Source: Mycobacterium sp. (GTDB lineage Bacteria; Actinomycetota; Actinomycetes; Mycobacteriales; Mycobacteriaceae). Taken from it: 32,900 nucleotides of DNA. Both the position numbers and the translations under genes were made by a program. How positions within the stretch are numbered: position 1 is the first letter of the stretch; each line of letters begins with the position of its first letter. Below, one piece after another: positions 1-6,415 of the stretch. The stretch covers positions 1 through 32,900 of the forward strand of contig JARLGR010000178.1 of NCBI GenBank assembly GCA_031292665.1, in the 5' to 3' direction. The notes below the pieces were generated by a model, which searched no databases, had not been told where the DNA came from, and was given only the letters and a program-made list of their open reading frames with translations.

Positions 1-287
1 AGCATCGGCGCCAGCCTCTTACCCGCCGGCATCCCCAACACCGACCAGCACAACACCAGCGCAGCAACCGCTTTCGGCCCATACTTCGGCGGACGCGGCC
101 GCCGCGCACCCACCACTCGTGGCCGCAGCGCGCCCCGCAACGCCTTACGGGCATGATCACGATGCCACCCCGTGGTGGCACACAACTCGTCAAGAATCTT
201 TGCCTTCTCGGCCTTACCCGCCCGCTTGTAGCGAACCGCGATCGCCCTCGTCACGGCTGTGCGCTGGGCCAACGTCAACTCCATCAT
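1..287 (-). CDS. Transposase/integrase-like protein, N-terminal part (runs off the left edge)
   Basis: The minus-strand frame starts with ATG ATG at 287 and stays open to the left edge, about 95 codons. It begins MMELTLAQRTAVTRAI and continues through a basic helical segment containing ILDELCATTGWHRDHARKAL, then a proline/arginine-rich linker and a hydrophobic stretch ending in PAGKRLAPM. From memory, this arrangement (N-terminal DNA-binding helices followed by a GKRLAPML-type segment) is typical of actinobacterial transposases with an integrase (DDE) core; the catalytic core would lie beyond the edge. A GTG at 302 is an alternative start. The frame is open back to a stop at 381-383. The exact IS family is not assigned. 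Confidence 0.55.
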   Translation of the reverse strand, partial: MMELTLAQRTAVTRAIAVRYKRAGKAEKAKILDELCATTGWHRDHARKALRGALRPRVVGARRPRPPKYGPKAVAALVLCWSVLGMPAGKRLAPM

Positions 288-391
288 CAGGCGATAGCCC
301 ACCCCAACCCCGCAGGCCTCAACGACACGCCGTACGCGGGCATTCTCACATGAGGCAACGAACGCACTAGGCGGGCATTTTTAATGAGTCA
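1..391 (-). mobile_element. Terminal part of an insertion sequence (one end, rest off-window)
   Basis: The left edge carries the 5' part of a transposase-like frame on the minus strand. Two imperfect direct repeats (336-360 and 371-394) lie between that frame and the neighbouring IclR gene. Read on the minus strand, the outer repeat begins TGACTCATT at about position 391, a TG-type terminus that is a plausible element end. The other end and any target-site duplication lie outside the window, so the boundary is inferred. Confidence 0.55.
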
Positions 392-394
392 ACG
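336..394. repeat. Two imperfect direct repeats at the IS end
   Basis: GCGGGCATTCTCACATGAGG (336-355, continuing CAACG) is repeated 35 bases later as GCGGGCATTTTTAATGAGTC (371-390, continuing AACG). Repeated subterminal motifs of this kind usually bind transposase at element ends; that role is inferred here. Confidence 0.6.
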
Positions 395-446
395 CGTGCC
401 CCTCCGGCGCGGTGACGGATGTGGCAACTGCGACTACCGTGAACTC

Positions 447-1256
447 ATGCAGAAGAAGCGGCAGCGGCCCGCCGACGACGCCGAAAAGGCCGCGGATTCG
501 CTTGCGCCGCAGTACCCGATCGAGTCGGTGGACAACGCGCTCAAGCTGCTGCTGCTGTTGGGCGAACAGCCCCAGATCCGGTTGAGCGAGGCGACCCGGT
601 ACCTGGGCGTCGCGTCGTCCACCGCGCACCGGTTGCTGGCGATGCTGACCTACCGCGGCTTCGTCCGGCAGGATCCGGTCTCCAAGGCGTACCTGCCCGG
701 CCCCGCGCTGACCGGTGTGGCGTTCGCGATCTTCAGCCGCATCGATATTCAGCGATCCGCCGCGGCCATCATGCGTGGCCTCAGTGAGCAGCTGCGGGAG
801 ACGATTCACGTCGGGATGCTGGACGGCGCCGGCGTCCGCTTCGTCGCCGCCGTGGAGGGTCCGGCCGCCGTGCGGGTGGCGTCCCGGCTGGGGCGCACCA
901 TGCCGGCGCATTGCACGTCGACCGGCAAGGCCATGCTGGCCCAGTTGTCCGAAAGGGAACTGCGCCAATTACTTCCCGGCGAGGAGCTGGAGCGCATCAC
1001 CCCGCACTCGCTCGGCAGCCGCAGCGAGCTGGAGGCCGAACTGTCGCACATCCGGGAGCGGGGCTACGCCGTCAACCGAGAGGAGAGCGAGGAGGGGGTG
1101 GCGTCGGTGGCGGTATCCATACCGACCCGGGCGCCCGGCCTGCGGCTGGCGCTCAACGCGGCGGCGCCGGTGAGCCGGCTGGCCAGCTCGGAATACCCCG
1201 CGCTGGCCGCGGCACTTGCGAGAGCGGGCAAGGAGATTGGCGATCAGCTCGGCTGA
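447..1256 (+). CDS. IclR-family transcriptional regulator
   Basis: A 269-residue IclR-type regulator. The N-terminal winged HTH is visible as ESVDNALKLLLLLGEQPQIRLSEATRYLGVASSTAHRLLAML, the classic IclR start, followed by the effector-binding domain with PAHCTSTGKAMLAQL and a late REESEEGVASVAVSI segment. I chose ATG 447 over the in-frame ATG 384, because the 21 extra residues would be encoded partly by the IS end and do not resemble the family. It converges on the class II aldolase gene with a 13-base overlap. IclR proteins commonly control pca or pht operons (PcaR/PcaU and, as I recall, PhtR), so it probably senses an aromatic acid or pathway intermediate and controls the adjacent catabolic genes. 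Effector and operator are unknown. Confidence 0.85.
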   Translation: MQKKRQRPADDAEKAADSLAPQYPIESVDNALKLLLLLGEQPQIRLSEATRYLGVASSTAHRLLAMLTYRGFVRQDPVSKAYLPGPALTGVAFAIFSRIDIQRSAAAIMRGLSEQLRETIHVGMLDGAGVRFVAAVEGPAAVRVASRLGRTMPAHCTSTGKAMLAQLSERELRQLLPGEELERITPHSLGSRSELEAELSHIRERGYAVNREESEEGVASVAVSIPTRAPGLRLALNAAAPVSRLASSEYPALAAALARAGKEIGDQLG

Positions 1257-1975
1257 TCGCCCAGGCGTGCCACCTCGTGGCGCCAGGCCGCCTCTGCGGT
1301 AAAGGAGCGCCCCAAGTCCGGCAGCTCGTCCCAGTCGGCGTCGCCGATGTCGCGCAGCGACCCGCCAACAGCTCGCACCCGCAACGACATTCGCGCAAGC
1401 TCGTCGACGCTGATCGCCTGCAACACCGCCTGCGCAACTGTGCCGGCCGCGCTGGTGATCCCGTGTCCGCGGCAGATCACCACCGGACGCCCGCGCATCG
1501 CCGCCACCATTTCCTTGCCCAGCCGCGAGTTTCGGATCAGCACGGCCCGCTGGTAGACCGGCACGCCGTCGCGGGCCAGCCACGCGCCGGGGATGTCGTA
1601 GGCCCCGTAGATCGGCCGGATCGTGATGCCGGCGAGGTCGGCGGCGACCACGGCGGGCGGGTGCAGGTGGGCGACCGCGCGGTGCCGGGGGTCGGCCAGC
1701 ATGGTTTCGACGTGGATGGGCAGTTCGTTGGGGACGCGGTACCCGTCGAGTTCGCCGTCGGCCCCCGCGCTGCCGTCGAACCCGACGAGGCGGACGTCGC
1801 CGCGCCGGGTGAATGCCACTCCGGCGTCGGTCTCGCTTCGGCAGCGAACCAGCAGGTGCTCGTCGTCGACGCGCAGGCTCAGGTGGCCGAGGATGCCGTC
1901 GACCAGGCCGCGGGCCGCAGCCACCCGGCAGCCCTGCGCCACCAGGGCCCGCAGCTCCTCCAGCCGGTCGGTCAT
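1244..1975 (-). CDS. Class II aldolase/adducin-family protein, probable aromatic-acid decarboxylase
   Basis: A 243-residue class II aldolase/adducin fold protein. Zinc-site residues are visible: H103-x-H105 in AHLHPP and H171 in CRGHG, with E84 (PNELPIH) in the position of the family's catalytic glutamate. Within this family, PhtC (3,4-dihydroxyphthalate decarboxylase) and CmtD (decarboxylase of the p-cumate ring-cleavage product) work in aromatic pathways. Position as last gene of a Rieske dioxygenase operon, opposite protocatechuate dioxygenase genes, favours a PhtC-like decarboxylation yielding protocatechuate. The start overlaps the upstream SDR stop (ATGA), implying translational coupling. 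Substrate is inferred; a sugar-phosphate aldolase is less likely in this context. Confidence 0.8.
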   Translation of the reverse strand: MTDRLEELRALVAQGCRVAAARGLVDGILGHLSLRVDDEHLLVRCRSETDAGVAFTRRGDVRLVGFDGSAGADGELDGYRVPNELPIHVETMLADPRHRAVAHLHPPAVVAADLAGITIRPIYGAYDIPGAWLARDGVPVYQRAVLIRNSRLGKEMVAAMRGRPVVICRGHGITSAAGTVAQAVLQAISVDELARMSLRVRAVGGSLRDIGDADWDELPDLGRSFTAEAAWRHEVARLGDQPS

Positions 1976-2760
1976 CGCGGCGTGCCCAGGCCGAATCCGC
2001 CGTCGGGACGTATGGTTTCGCCGGTGATCCCGCGGGAACGGTCGGAGGCCAGGAACACATAGCTCCACGCGTGGTCCCGGCCGTCGAGCGCGACGTTCAG
2101 CGGGGTGCGCGCGGCCATGTCGCGCGCCCGGTCGGGGGTGTCGTCGAGTCGGACCCCGTCGAGCCCCAGGCTGGCCAGGCCCCGCAGGTCGGTGTTCAGC
2201 GTGCCGCCGGGAGCCACTCCGTTGACCCGGACGTCCGGCGCCAGCTCGTGGGCCAACGCGGTGACCAGACCGCGGACCGCGAACTTCGACGAGACGTACA
2301 GCACGCCGCCGCGCCCGGGATAGAACGACGACGCGGACTCGGTCAAGACGATCGAGGAGCCGGCGCGCAGGCACGCCGTCGCGGCCTTGACCGAGTGCAG
2401 GTGGCTCAGCACGTTGGTGCGAAACATCTCGTCGAAAGCCCCGGACAGGGCGTCGGCGTCGATCTCGCCGACGCCCTTGTAGAAGTCGAAGACACCGACG
2501 CAGTTCACCAGGGTGTCAATGCCGCCGTAGCTATCCACCGCGACGTCGACCGCGCGCTCGTTAGCCTCACGGGTGGTGGCGTCGCCTTCAATCACCGGAA
2601 GCTCGGGAAGCTGCTCACGCAGCAGGTTGCACTTGTCCCGATCCCGTTCCAGCACAGCCACTTCGGCGCCCTCGGCGAGGAAGGCGCCGACGACCGCGCG
2701 GCCGATGCCGGATCCCGCGCCGACGATCAGGGCGCGCTTGCCCTCAAGCCATCCGGTCAT
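1972..2760 (-). CDS. Short-chain dehydrogenase, cis-dihydrodiol dehydrogenase (BphB)-like
   Basis: A 262-residue classical SDR. The nucleotide-binding motif GAGSGIG is at residues 14-20, NCVG at 86-89, structural N116, active-site Ser within ESAS (142/144), Y155-x3-K159 and the GVAPGG loop at 181-186. The overall pattern, including VFDFYKGV after the NCVG motif, resembles BphB-type dehydrogenases, which oxidise cis-dihydrodiols made by Rieske dioxygenases to catechols with NAD+. It lies directly behind the dioxygenase subunits and the 80-residue protein, overlapping the latter by 17 bases. Expected role: rearomatising the dihydrodiol. The exact substrate is unknown. Confidence 0.85.
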   Translation of the reverse strand: MTGWLEGKRALIVGAGSGIGRAVVGAFLAEGAEVAVLERDRDKCNLLREQLPELPVIEGDATTREANERAVDVAVDSYGGIDTLVNCVGVFDFYKGVGEIDADALSGAFDEMFRTNVLSHLHSVKAATACLRAGSSIVLTESASSFYPGRGGVLYVSSKFAVRGLVTALAHELAPDVRVNGVAPGGTLNTDLRGLASLGLDGVRLDDTPDRARDMAARTPLNVALDGRDHAWSYVFLASDRSRGITGETIRPDGGFGLGTPR

Positions 2761-2986
2761 CGCCGCCCTCCGGTTCGTCGGGCAGAATCGGTGCGCCGAC
2801 CTTGCCGACCATGGCCGCCAGGGTGCGGGCGTTCTGCCAGGTCAGCGCCTCCAGTTCGAGCGCGTCGAGGCTGATCCAGCGCCCCGTGCGCGGCGCGCTG
2901 ATCAGCAGCCGCGACCCGTTGCGGGTGTCCACCCGGCGCACCACTACTTCGGCGAATTCGTTTGCCACCGTGATTGGTTCGTTCAC
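2744..2986 (-). CDS. Small protein of unknown function in the dioxygenase operon
   Basis: An 80-residue protein with GTG start overlapping the stop of the beta-subunit gene (GTGA). It begins MNEPITVANEFAEVVVRRVD and contains a strand-rich N-terminal half and a helical LDALELEALTW segment, ending in an acidic tail. It has no cysteine, so it is not the missing ferredoxin. I recall similar small proteins beside actinobacterial Rieske dioxygenases, sometimes labelled dihydrodiol dehydrogenase, but size and lack of a Rossmann motif argue against that activity. An accessory or stabilising role is possible; I assign no function. Confidence 0.7.
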   Translation of the reverse strand: MNEPITVANEFAEVVVRRVDTRNGSRLLISAPRTGRWISLDALELEALTWQNARTLAAMVGKVGAPILPDEPEGGDDRMA

Positions 2987-3510
2987 AGGAACACCGCCAG
3001 GTTCTGCATCCGCAGCACCGACTCGTCGGCGATGATGCTGCGGCGGGCCAACTTCCAGCGATCATCGCACCAGCGCAACACATCCTCGCGTCCGCACGAC
3101 ACCTGGGCGCTTTCGTTGACGTCCCCCCGGCTGCGGAACAGCAGTTCGGCCGACTGCACCAACAGGTGCGCGCGATCTTCCGGGTCGTCACCCGCGAACG
3201 TGCGCACGTTGGTGACGAAGTGGCGCAGCCGCGACGGTGGATCCTCCGTCCAGGCGTGCTCGGTGGCGAAACGCGCGACCCGCTGGCTCAGCGAGTATTT
3301 GTCCTCGTCGAAGTGCGCCATTCCCGGCGAGGTGTCGAACCCGGCGCCCCGCGCCGTCGTCACCCGGACCGGCATGACGTAGCGGACGTCGTCGGTCAGC
3401 GTGTCCAGCCACGCGTCGTACTGCTGGGCGTCCAACAGGTAGGCCTCGTCGACCAGGAACTGGTGCGCCTCGAGGTGCCGGGCGTCGTTGAACGGCAATG
3501 CTTTCCTCAC
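2983..3510 (-). CDS. Aromatic-ring-hydroxylating dioxygenase, small (beta) subunit
   Basis: A 175-residue protein of the SnoaL-like beta-subunit family. It begins with helical HLEAHQFLVDEAYLLDAQQYDAWLDTLTDDVRYVMPVRV, typical of these subunits, and continues with RLRHFVTNVR and a C-terminal WKLARRSIIADESVLRMQNLAVFL strand. Beta subunits lack cofactors and support the alpha3beta3 hexamer. The GTG start at 3510 overlaps the alpha-subunit stop in a GTGA arrangement. Longer in-frame extension upstream is only the antisense-free reading through the alpha gene and is not used. Substrate preference cannot be read from this subunit. Confidence 0.88.
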   Translation of the reverse strand: MRKALPFNDARHLEAHQFLVDEAYLLDAQQYDAWLDTLTDDVRYVMPVRVTTARGAGFDTSPGMAHFDEDKYSLSQRVARFATEHAWTEDPPSRLRHFVTNVRTFAGDDPEDRAHLLVQSAELLFRSRGDVNESAQVSCGREDVLRWCDDRWKLARRSIIADESVLRMQNLAVFL

Positions 3511-4850
3511 GCCCCAGCCGCCTCGAGGTAGTCGGCCCACAACCCGAGCAGCGCGCGCTGGTTGTACTCGTTGTAGCCGACCTGCGCGCGGCCCGGGCCG
3601 TGGAAGGACTCGGCGGTCAGCGCCTCGACGACCGGGCGGTCGTTCCCGAGCAGGCCCATGCGGCTGTTGAGCAGCAGGCGCCGCGCCATCGCACCGCCGG
3701 CGGTGGTGGTCAGCGACACCCAGTTCTCCACGTCGTCCTGCTCGAACATGCCGGTCGAACCGAAGCACATCAAATACGCCTTGTATGAGTCCCTTTTGTA
3801 CTGCGGGGGAGCCGCGGAGTCCACCGCGAACCACGAGCACACCTCGGTTTCGTTTTCGCTGATCGGCTGCCACAGCCGGATCGAGATGAACGGCAGCACC
3901 GCGTTGCTGCCGGGCAGCTTCGGCCAATTGTGGACGAAACTCAGGTTCGGAAAACAGGTCGCGGCCGAGATCATGAAACCGTCCTCGCCGACGACCTGCC
4001 GCTGGCGCGGCGTCCACACCGCCTTGATCCGGTCGATCATCTCGTCGGGGTAGCCGACGTAGCTCATCCGTTCGTCGAAGCCGCCCGGCGGCAGCTTGTA
4101 GGTGGTTCCGCCGCCGCGGCCGGCCCAGTACGTGGCGCCGTCCTTGCGCTTCTGGGCCGTGGGCTCGCGGAACAGGCCGATGTCGACGATCGACGCGTGG
4201 GTGTGCGGGGTGTGATACATGTCCCCGGCGAAATTCTCGGCGCCGATCTTCCAGTTCGCCCTGATCCGCCAGCGTTGCGGGCCCCGCACTTCCAGGCCGC
4301 CGGTGCTCTGCTTGGTGTAGAAGTCCAGGTAGAAGCGGAAGTCACCGAGGAAGTCCTCGAGCGGTTCGGCGTGCGCGTCCAGGCTGACGAACAGCAGGCC
4401 GTTGTAGCCGGCGAAACTGGGCGCCGGCAACAGGGCTTGCCCGCTGCGGGCCAACCCGTCGTCGCCTCCGTAGGCTTCCCGGTGAAACGGCAGGCCGATG
4501 AGCCGGCCGTCGTTGCGGTACGACCAGCCGTGGTACGGGCAGCGAAAGTTCGAGGCGTTCCCCAGCTCCGCGCGGCAGAGTTGCATCCCGCGGTGCAGGC
4601 ACATGTTGAACAGCGCCCGGATCTCACCGGCGGAATCGCGGGTGATGATGAACGAGTCGTCCAGAACCCGGCGCACCACGTAGTCGCCGTCCCGGGGGAT
4701 CTCCGATTCGTGCGCCACGAAGGTCCACGCCCGGGCGAACAGCCGCTCCTTCTCCAGCGCGAACAGTTCCGCGTCGTTGTAGATGTGGGCGGGGATCATC
4801 CCCCGACGCACGTTCTCGAAGACCTCGCGTTGATCCGTCACGGCCCCCAC
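3507..4850 (-). CDS. Rieske aromatic-ring-hydroxylating dioxygenase, large (alpha) subunit
   Basis: A 447-residue oxygenase subunit. The Rieske [2Fe-2S] site is C84-x-H86 and C104-x2-H107 (CLHRG...CPYHGW). The mononuclear iron site is E205...D210-x2-H213-x4-H218 (GDMYHTPHTH) with an acidic ligand at D372 or D373 (FEQDDVENW). It would insert both oxygen atoms of O2 into an aromatic ring to give a cis-dihydrodiol. It is first in the operon; start is GTG 4850 (GTG 4841 is an alternative). No ferredoxin or ferredoxin reductase gene is within the window, so electrons must come from elsewhere. Operon composition suggests an aromatic acid such as phthalate, an inference only. Confidence 0.92.
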   Translation of the reverse strand: MGAVTDQREVFENVRRGMIPAHIYNDAELFALEKERLFARAWTFVAHESEIPRDGDYVVRRVLDDSFIITRDSAGEIRALFNMCLHRGMQLCRAELGNASNFRCPYHGWSYRNDGRLIGLPFHREAYGGDDGLARSGQALLPAPSFAGYNGLLFVSLDAHAEPLEDFLGDFRFYLDFYTKQSTGGLEVRGPQRWRIRANWKIGAENFAGDMYHTPHTHASIVDIGLFREPTAQKRKDGATYWAGRGGGTTYKLPPGGFDERMSYVGYPDEMIDRIKAVWTPRQRQVVGEDGFMISAATCFPNLSFVHNWPKLPGSNAVLPFISIRLWQPISENETEVCSWFAVDSAAPPQYKRDSYKAYLMCFGSTGMFEQDDVENWVSLTTTAGGAMARRLLLNSRMGLLGNDRPVVEALTAESFHGPGRAQVGYNEYNQRALLGLWADYLEAAGA

Positions 4851-5094
4851 TTGTCTGCTCTACAGAAGATGCCTCCGCTCAGTAGAATCCCGCAGCGCGG
4901 TGCGTCCGGTCAACATCACGCTTCCCGCGGCGCCAGGTTTTTACAAGTGAGCTTTGTGCTAATTCACAGGTGTTGTCCGGGTCGAGGTCGACGGGGTGGG
5001 CCTGGTGGTGTGCCAGACCAGGCCCGCGCCCTGTAGGGGCCCCACCAGCCGGCCTGCCCGGTCCGGCGGGCGATCGGGGGTAGCGTCACGCCTC
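4851..5094. promoter_or_regulatory. Divergent control region between the dioxygenase operon and pcaHGB
   Basis: This 244-base spacer holds the promoters of two divergent catabolic operons. A locally AT-rich patch at 4938-4967 contains TTTTTACA, TAATTC and a GTGA...TCAC inverted pair (4947-4950, 4964-4967); it is the most operator-like part. A perfect 9-bp inverted repeat (4998-5006, 5017-5025) lies in the pcaH leader. No convincing sigma-A promoter pair was found. Confidence 0.4.
4998..5025 (+). promoter_or_regulatory. Perfect inverted repeat in the pcaH leader
   Basis: GGGCCTGGT (4998-5006) and ACCAGGCCC (5017-5025) form a 9-bp perfect stem around a 10-base loop, ending 69 bases before the pcaH start. 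There is no T-tract, so it is either an operator or a leader hairpin rather than a simple terminator. Confidence 0.4.
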
Positions 5095-5868
5095 ATGAAC
5101 GCCGAGTGCGTCGCTTCGCAGGCCGACATCACCGCGGAGATCGCCCGGTTGCAGAATTCGGGCGCCGCCGAGTACCGGCGCGCCGGTGGGGAAGGAGCTC
5201 AGCCGCGGCTCGACTACCCGCCGTACCGCAGCAGCGCCCTGCGTCACCCGAAGCATCCCCCGCTGATCGTCGACCCCGAGGAGGTCGAACGCCGGGCGCC
5301 CTGCTTCGGCAGCCAGGACGTAGGCCCGCTCGACGCCGACCTCACCGCCGGCCGTCCCGGTGAGCCGATCGGGGAGCGCATCATCGTGACGGGACGGCTG
5401 CTCGACCAGGCGGGCCGGCCGGTGGCGGGCCAACTGGTCGAGATCTGGCAGGCCAACGCGGCCGGCCGCTACCGCCACCAGCGCGACCAGCACCCGGCAC
5501 CGCTGGATCCGAACTTCACCGGCGCCGGTCGTTGCCTGACCGGGCCGGACGGGTCCTACCGTTTCCTGACCATCAAGCCCGGCCCCTACCCGTGGCGCAA
5601 CCACGACAACGCGTGGCGCCCGGCGCACATCCACTTCTCGGTCTTCGGAACCGCTTTCACGCAGCGCCTGGTCACCCAGATGTACTTTCCGGGCGACCCG
5701 CTGTTCGATCTGGACCCGATCTTCCAATCGATCCTCGATCCCGCTGCGCGCCAACGGCTGATCGCCCGCTACGACCACGACCTCACCCAGCCGGAGTACG
5801 CCACCGGCTACCGATGGGACATCGTGGTCTGTGGTGTCCGCCGCACCTGGACCGAAGACGATGGCTGA
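5095..5868 (+). CDS. pcaH: Protocatechuate 3,4-dioxygenase beta subunit
   Basis: A 257-residue intradiol dioxygenase. Non-heme Fe(III) ligands are recognisable by comparison with the Pseudomonas enzyme: Y126 (GRYRH), Y165 (PYPWRNH), H178 and H180 (RPAHIHFS), with the conserved R175. It cleaves protocatechuate between the hydroxyls to 3-carboxy-cis,cis-muconate together with PcaG. I placed the start at ATG 5095, because upstream in-frame codons read through the regulatory spacer. The 3' end overlaps pcaG by 8 bases, consistent with a coupled alpha/beta pair. Its substrate could be supplied by the divergent dioxygenase/decarboxylase operon. Confidence 0.93.
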   Translation: MNAECVASQADITAEIARLQNSGAAEYRRAGGEGAQPRLDYPPYRSSALRHPKHPPLIVDPEEVERRAPCFGSQDVGPLDADLTAGRPGEPIGERIIVTGRLLDQAGRPVAGQLVEIWQANAAGRYRHQRDQHPAPLDPNFTGAGRCLTGPDGSYRFLTIKPGPYPWRNHDNAWRPAHIHFSVFGTAFTQRLVTQMYFPGDPLFDLDPIFQSILDPAARQRLIARYDHDLTQPEYATGYRWDIVVCGVRRTWTEDDG

Positions 5869-6415
5869 ATTCCCCTGCACCCCAGGGCAAACGGTCGGGC
5901 CCTTCTTCGCCCTGGGACTCGCCGGTGACGGCAACCTGGTGGCCCGGGCTCACGCGCGGGCCGTCCGGCTGCACGGCACCGTCTACGACGGTGCCGGCGA
6001 GGGCGTGCCGGACGCGCTGGTGGAACTGTGGCAGCCCGACGGCGAAGGACACGTACCGCGGCGGGCCGGCTCGCTGCGACGCGACGCCGCGGCGTTCACC
6101 GGTTGGGGCAGGTCCGGGACCGACGCGGTCGGGCACTACAGCTTCACCACCGTGGTGCCCGGTTCGGCGATGGCGGGGCGACCGCCGTTCTTCGCTCTCA
6201 CCGTCTTCGCGAGGGGGCTGCTGCACCGATTGTTCACCCGGGCCTATCTGCCGCGAGGCGACCTCGACGCCGACCCGGCGCTGGCCGCCGTCGACGCGGC
6301 GCGGCGGCCCAGCCTGCTGTGCGTCGCCGAAAGCGACTGTGCCGCATACCTGTTCGATATCCACCTGCAAGGCCCGAACGAGACGGTGTTCCTGGCGTAC
6401 CGGGACGACGGGTGA
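5861..6415 (+). CDS. pcaG: Protocatechuate 3,4-dioxygenase alpha subunit
   Basis: A 184-residue subunit with the family's N-terminal hallmark TPGQTVGPFFALGL, the intradiol beta-sandwich segment LHGTVYDGAGEGVPDALVELWQ, and a C-terminal NETVFL stretch. Alpha subunits share the fold of PcaH but lack the iron ligands and shape the substrate pocket. The start ATG 5861 overlaps the end of pcaH by 8 bases. The stop overlaps the pcaB start in a TGATG arrangement. Confidence 0.92.
   Translation: MAEFPCTPGQTVGPFFALGLAGDGNLVARAHARAVRLHGTVYDGAGEGVPDALVELWQPDGEGHVPRRAGSLRRDAAAFTGWGRSGTDAVGHYSFTTVVPGSAMAGRPPFFALTVFARGLLHRLFTRAYLPRGDLDADPALAAVDAARRPSLLCVAESDCAAYLFDIHLQGPNETVFLAYRDDG

Noticed and set aside
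119..370. Plus-strand frames at the left edge
   Set aside because: The minus-strand transposase-like frame explains this stretch better; the plus-strand readings are Pro/Arg/Ser-rich without motifs.
384..446. Upstream ATG of the IclR regulator
   Set aside because: The extra 21 codons begin inside the IS end and do not resemble IclR N-termini; ATG 447 fits the family.
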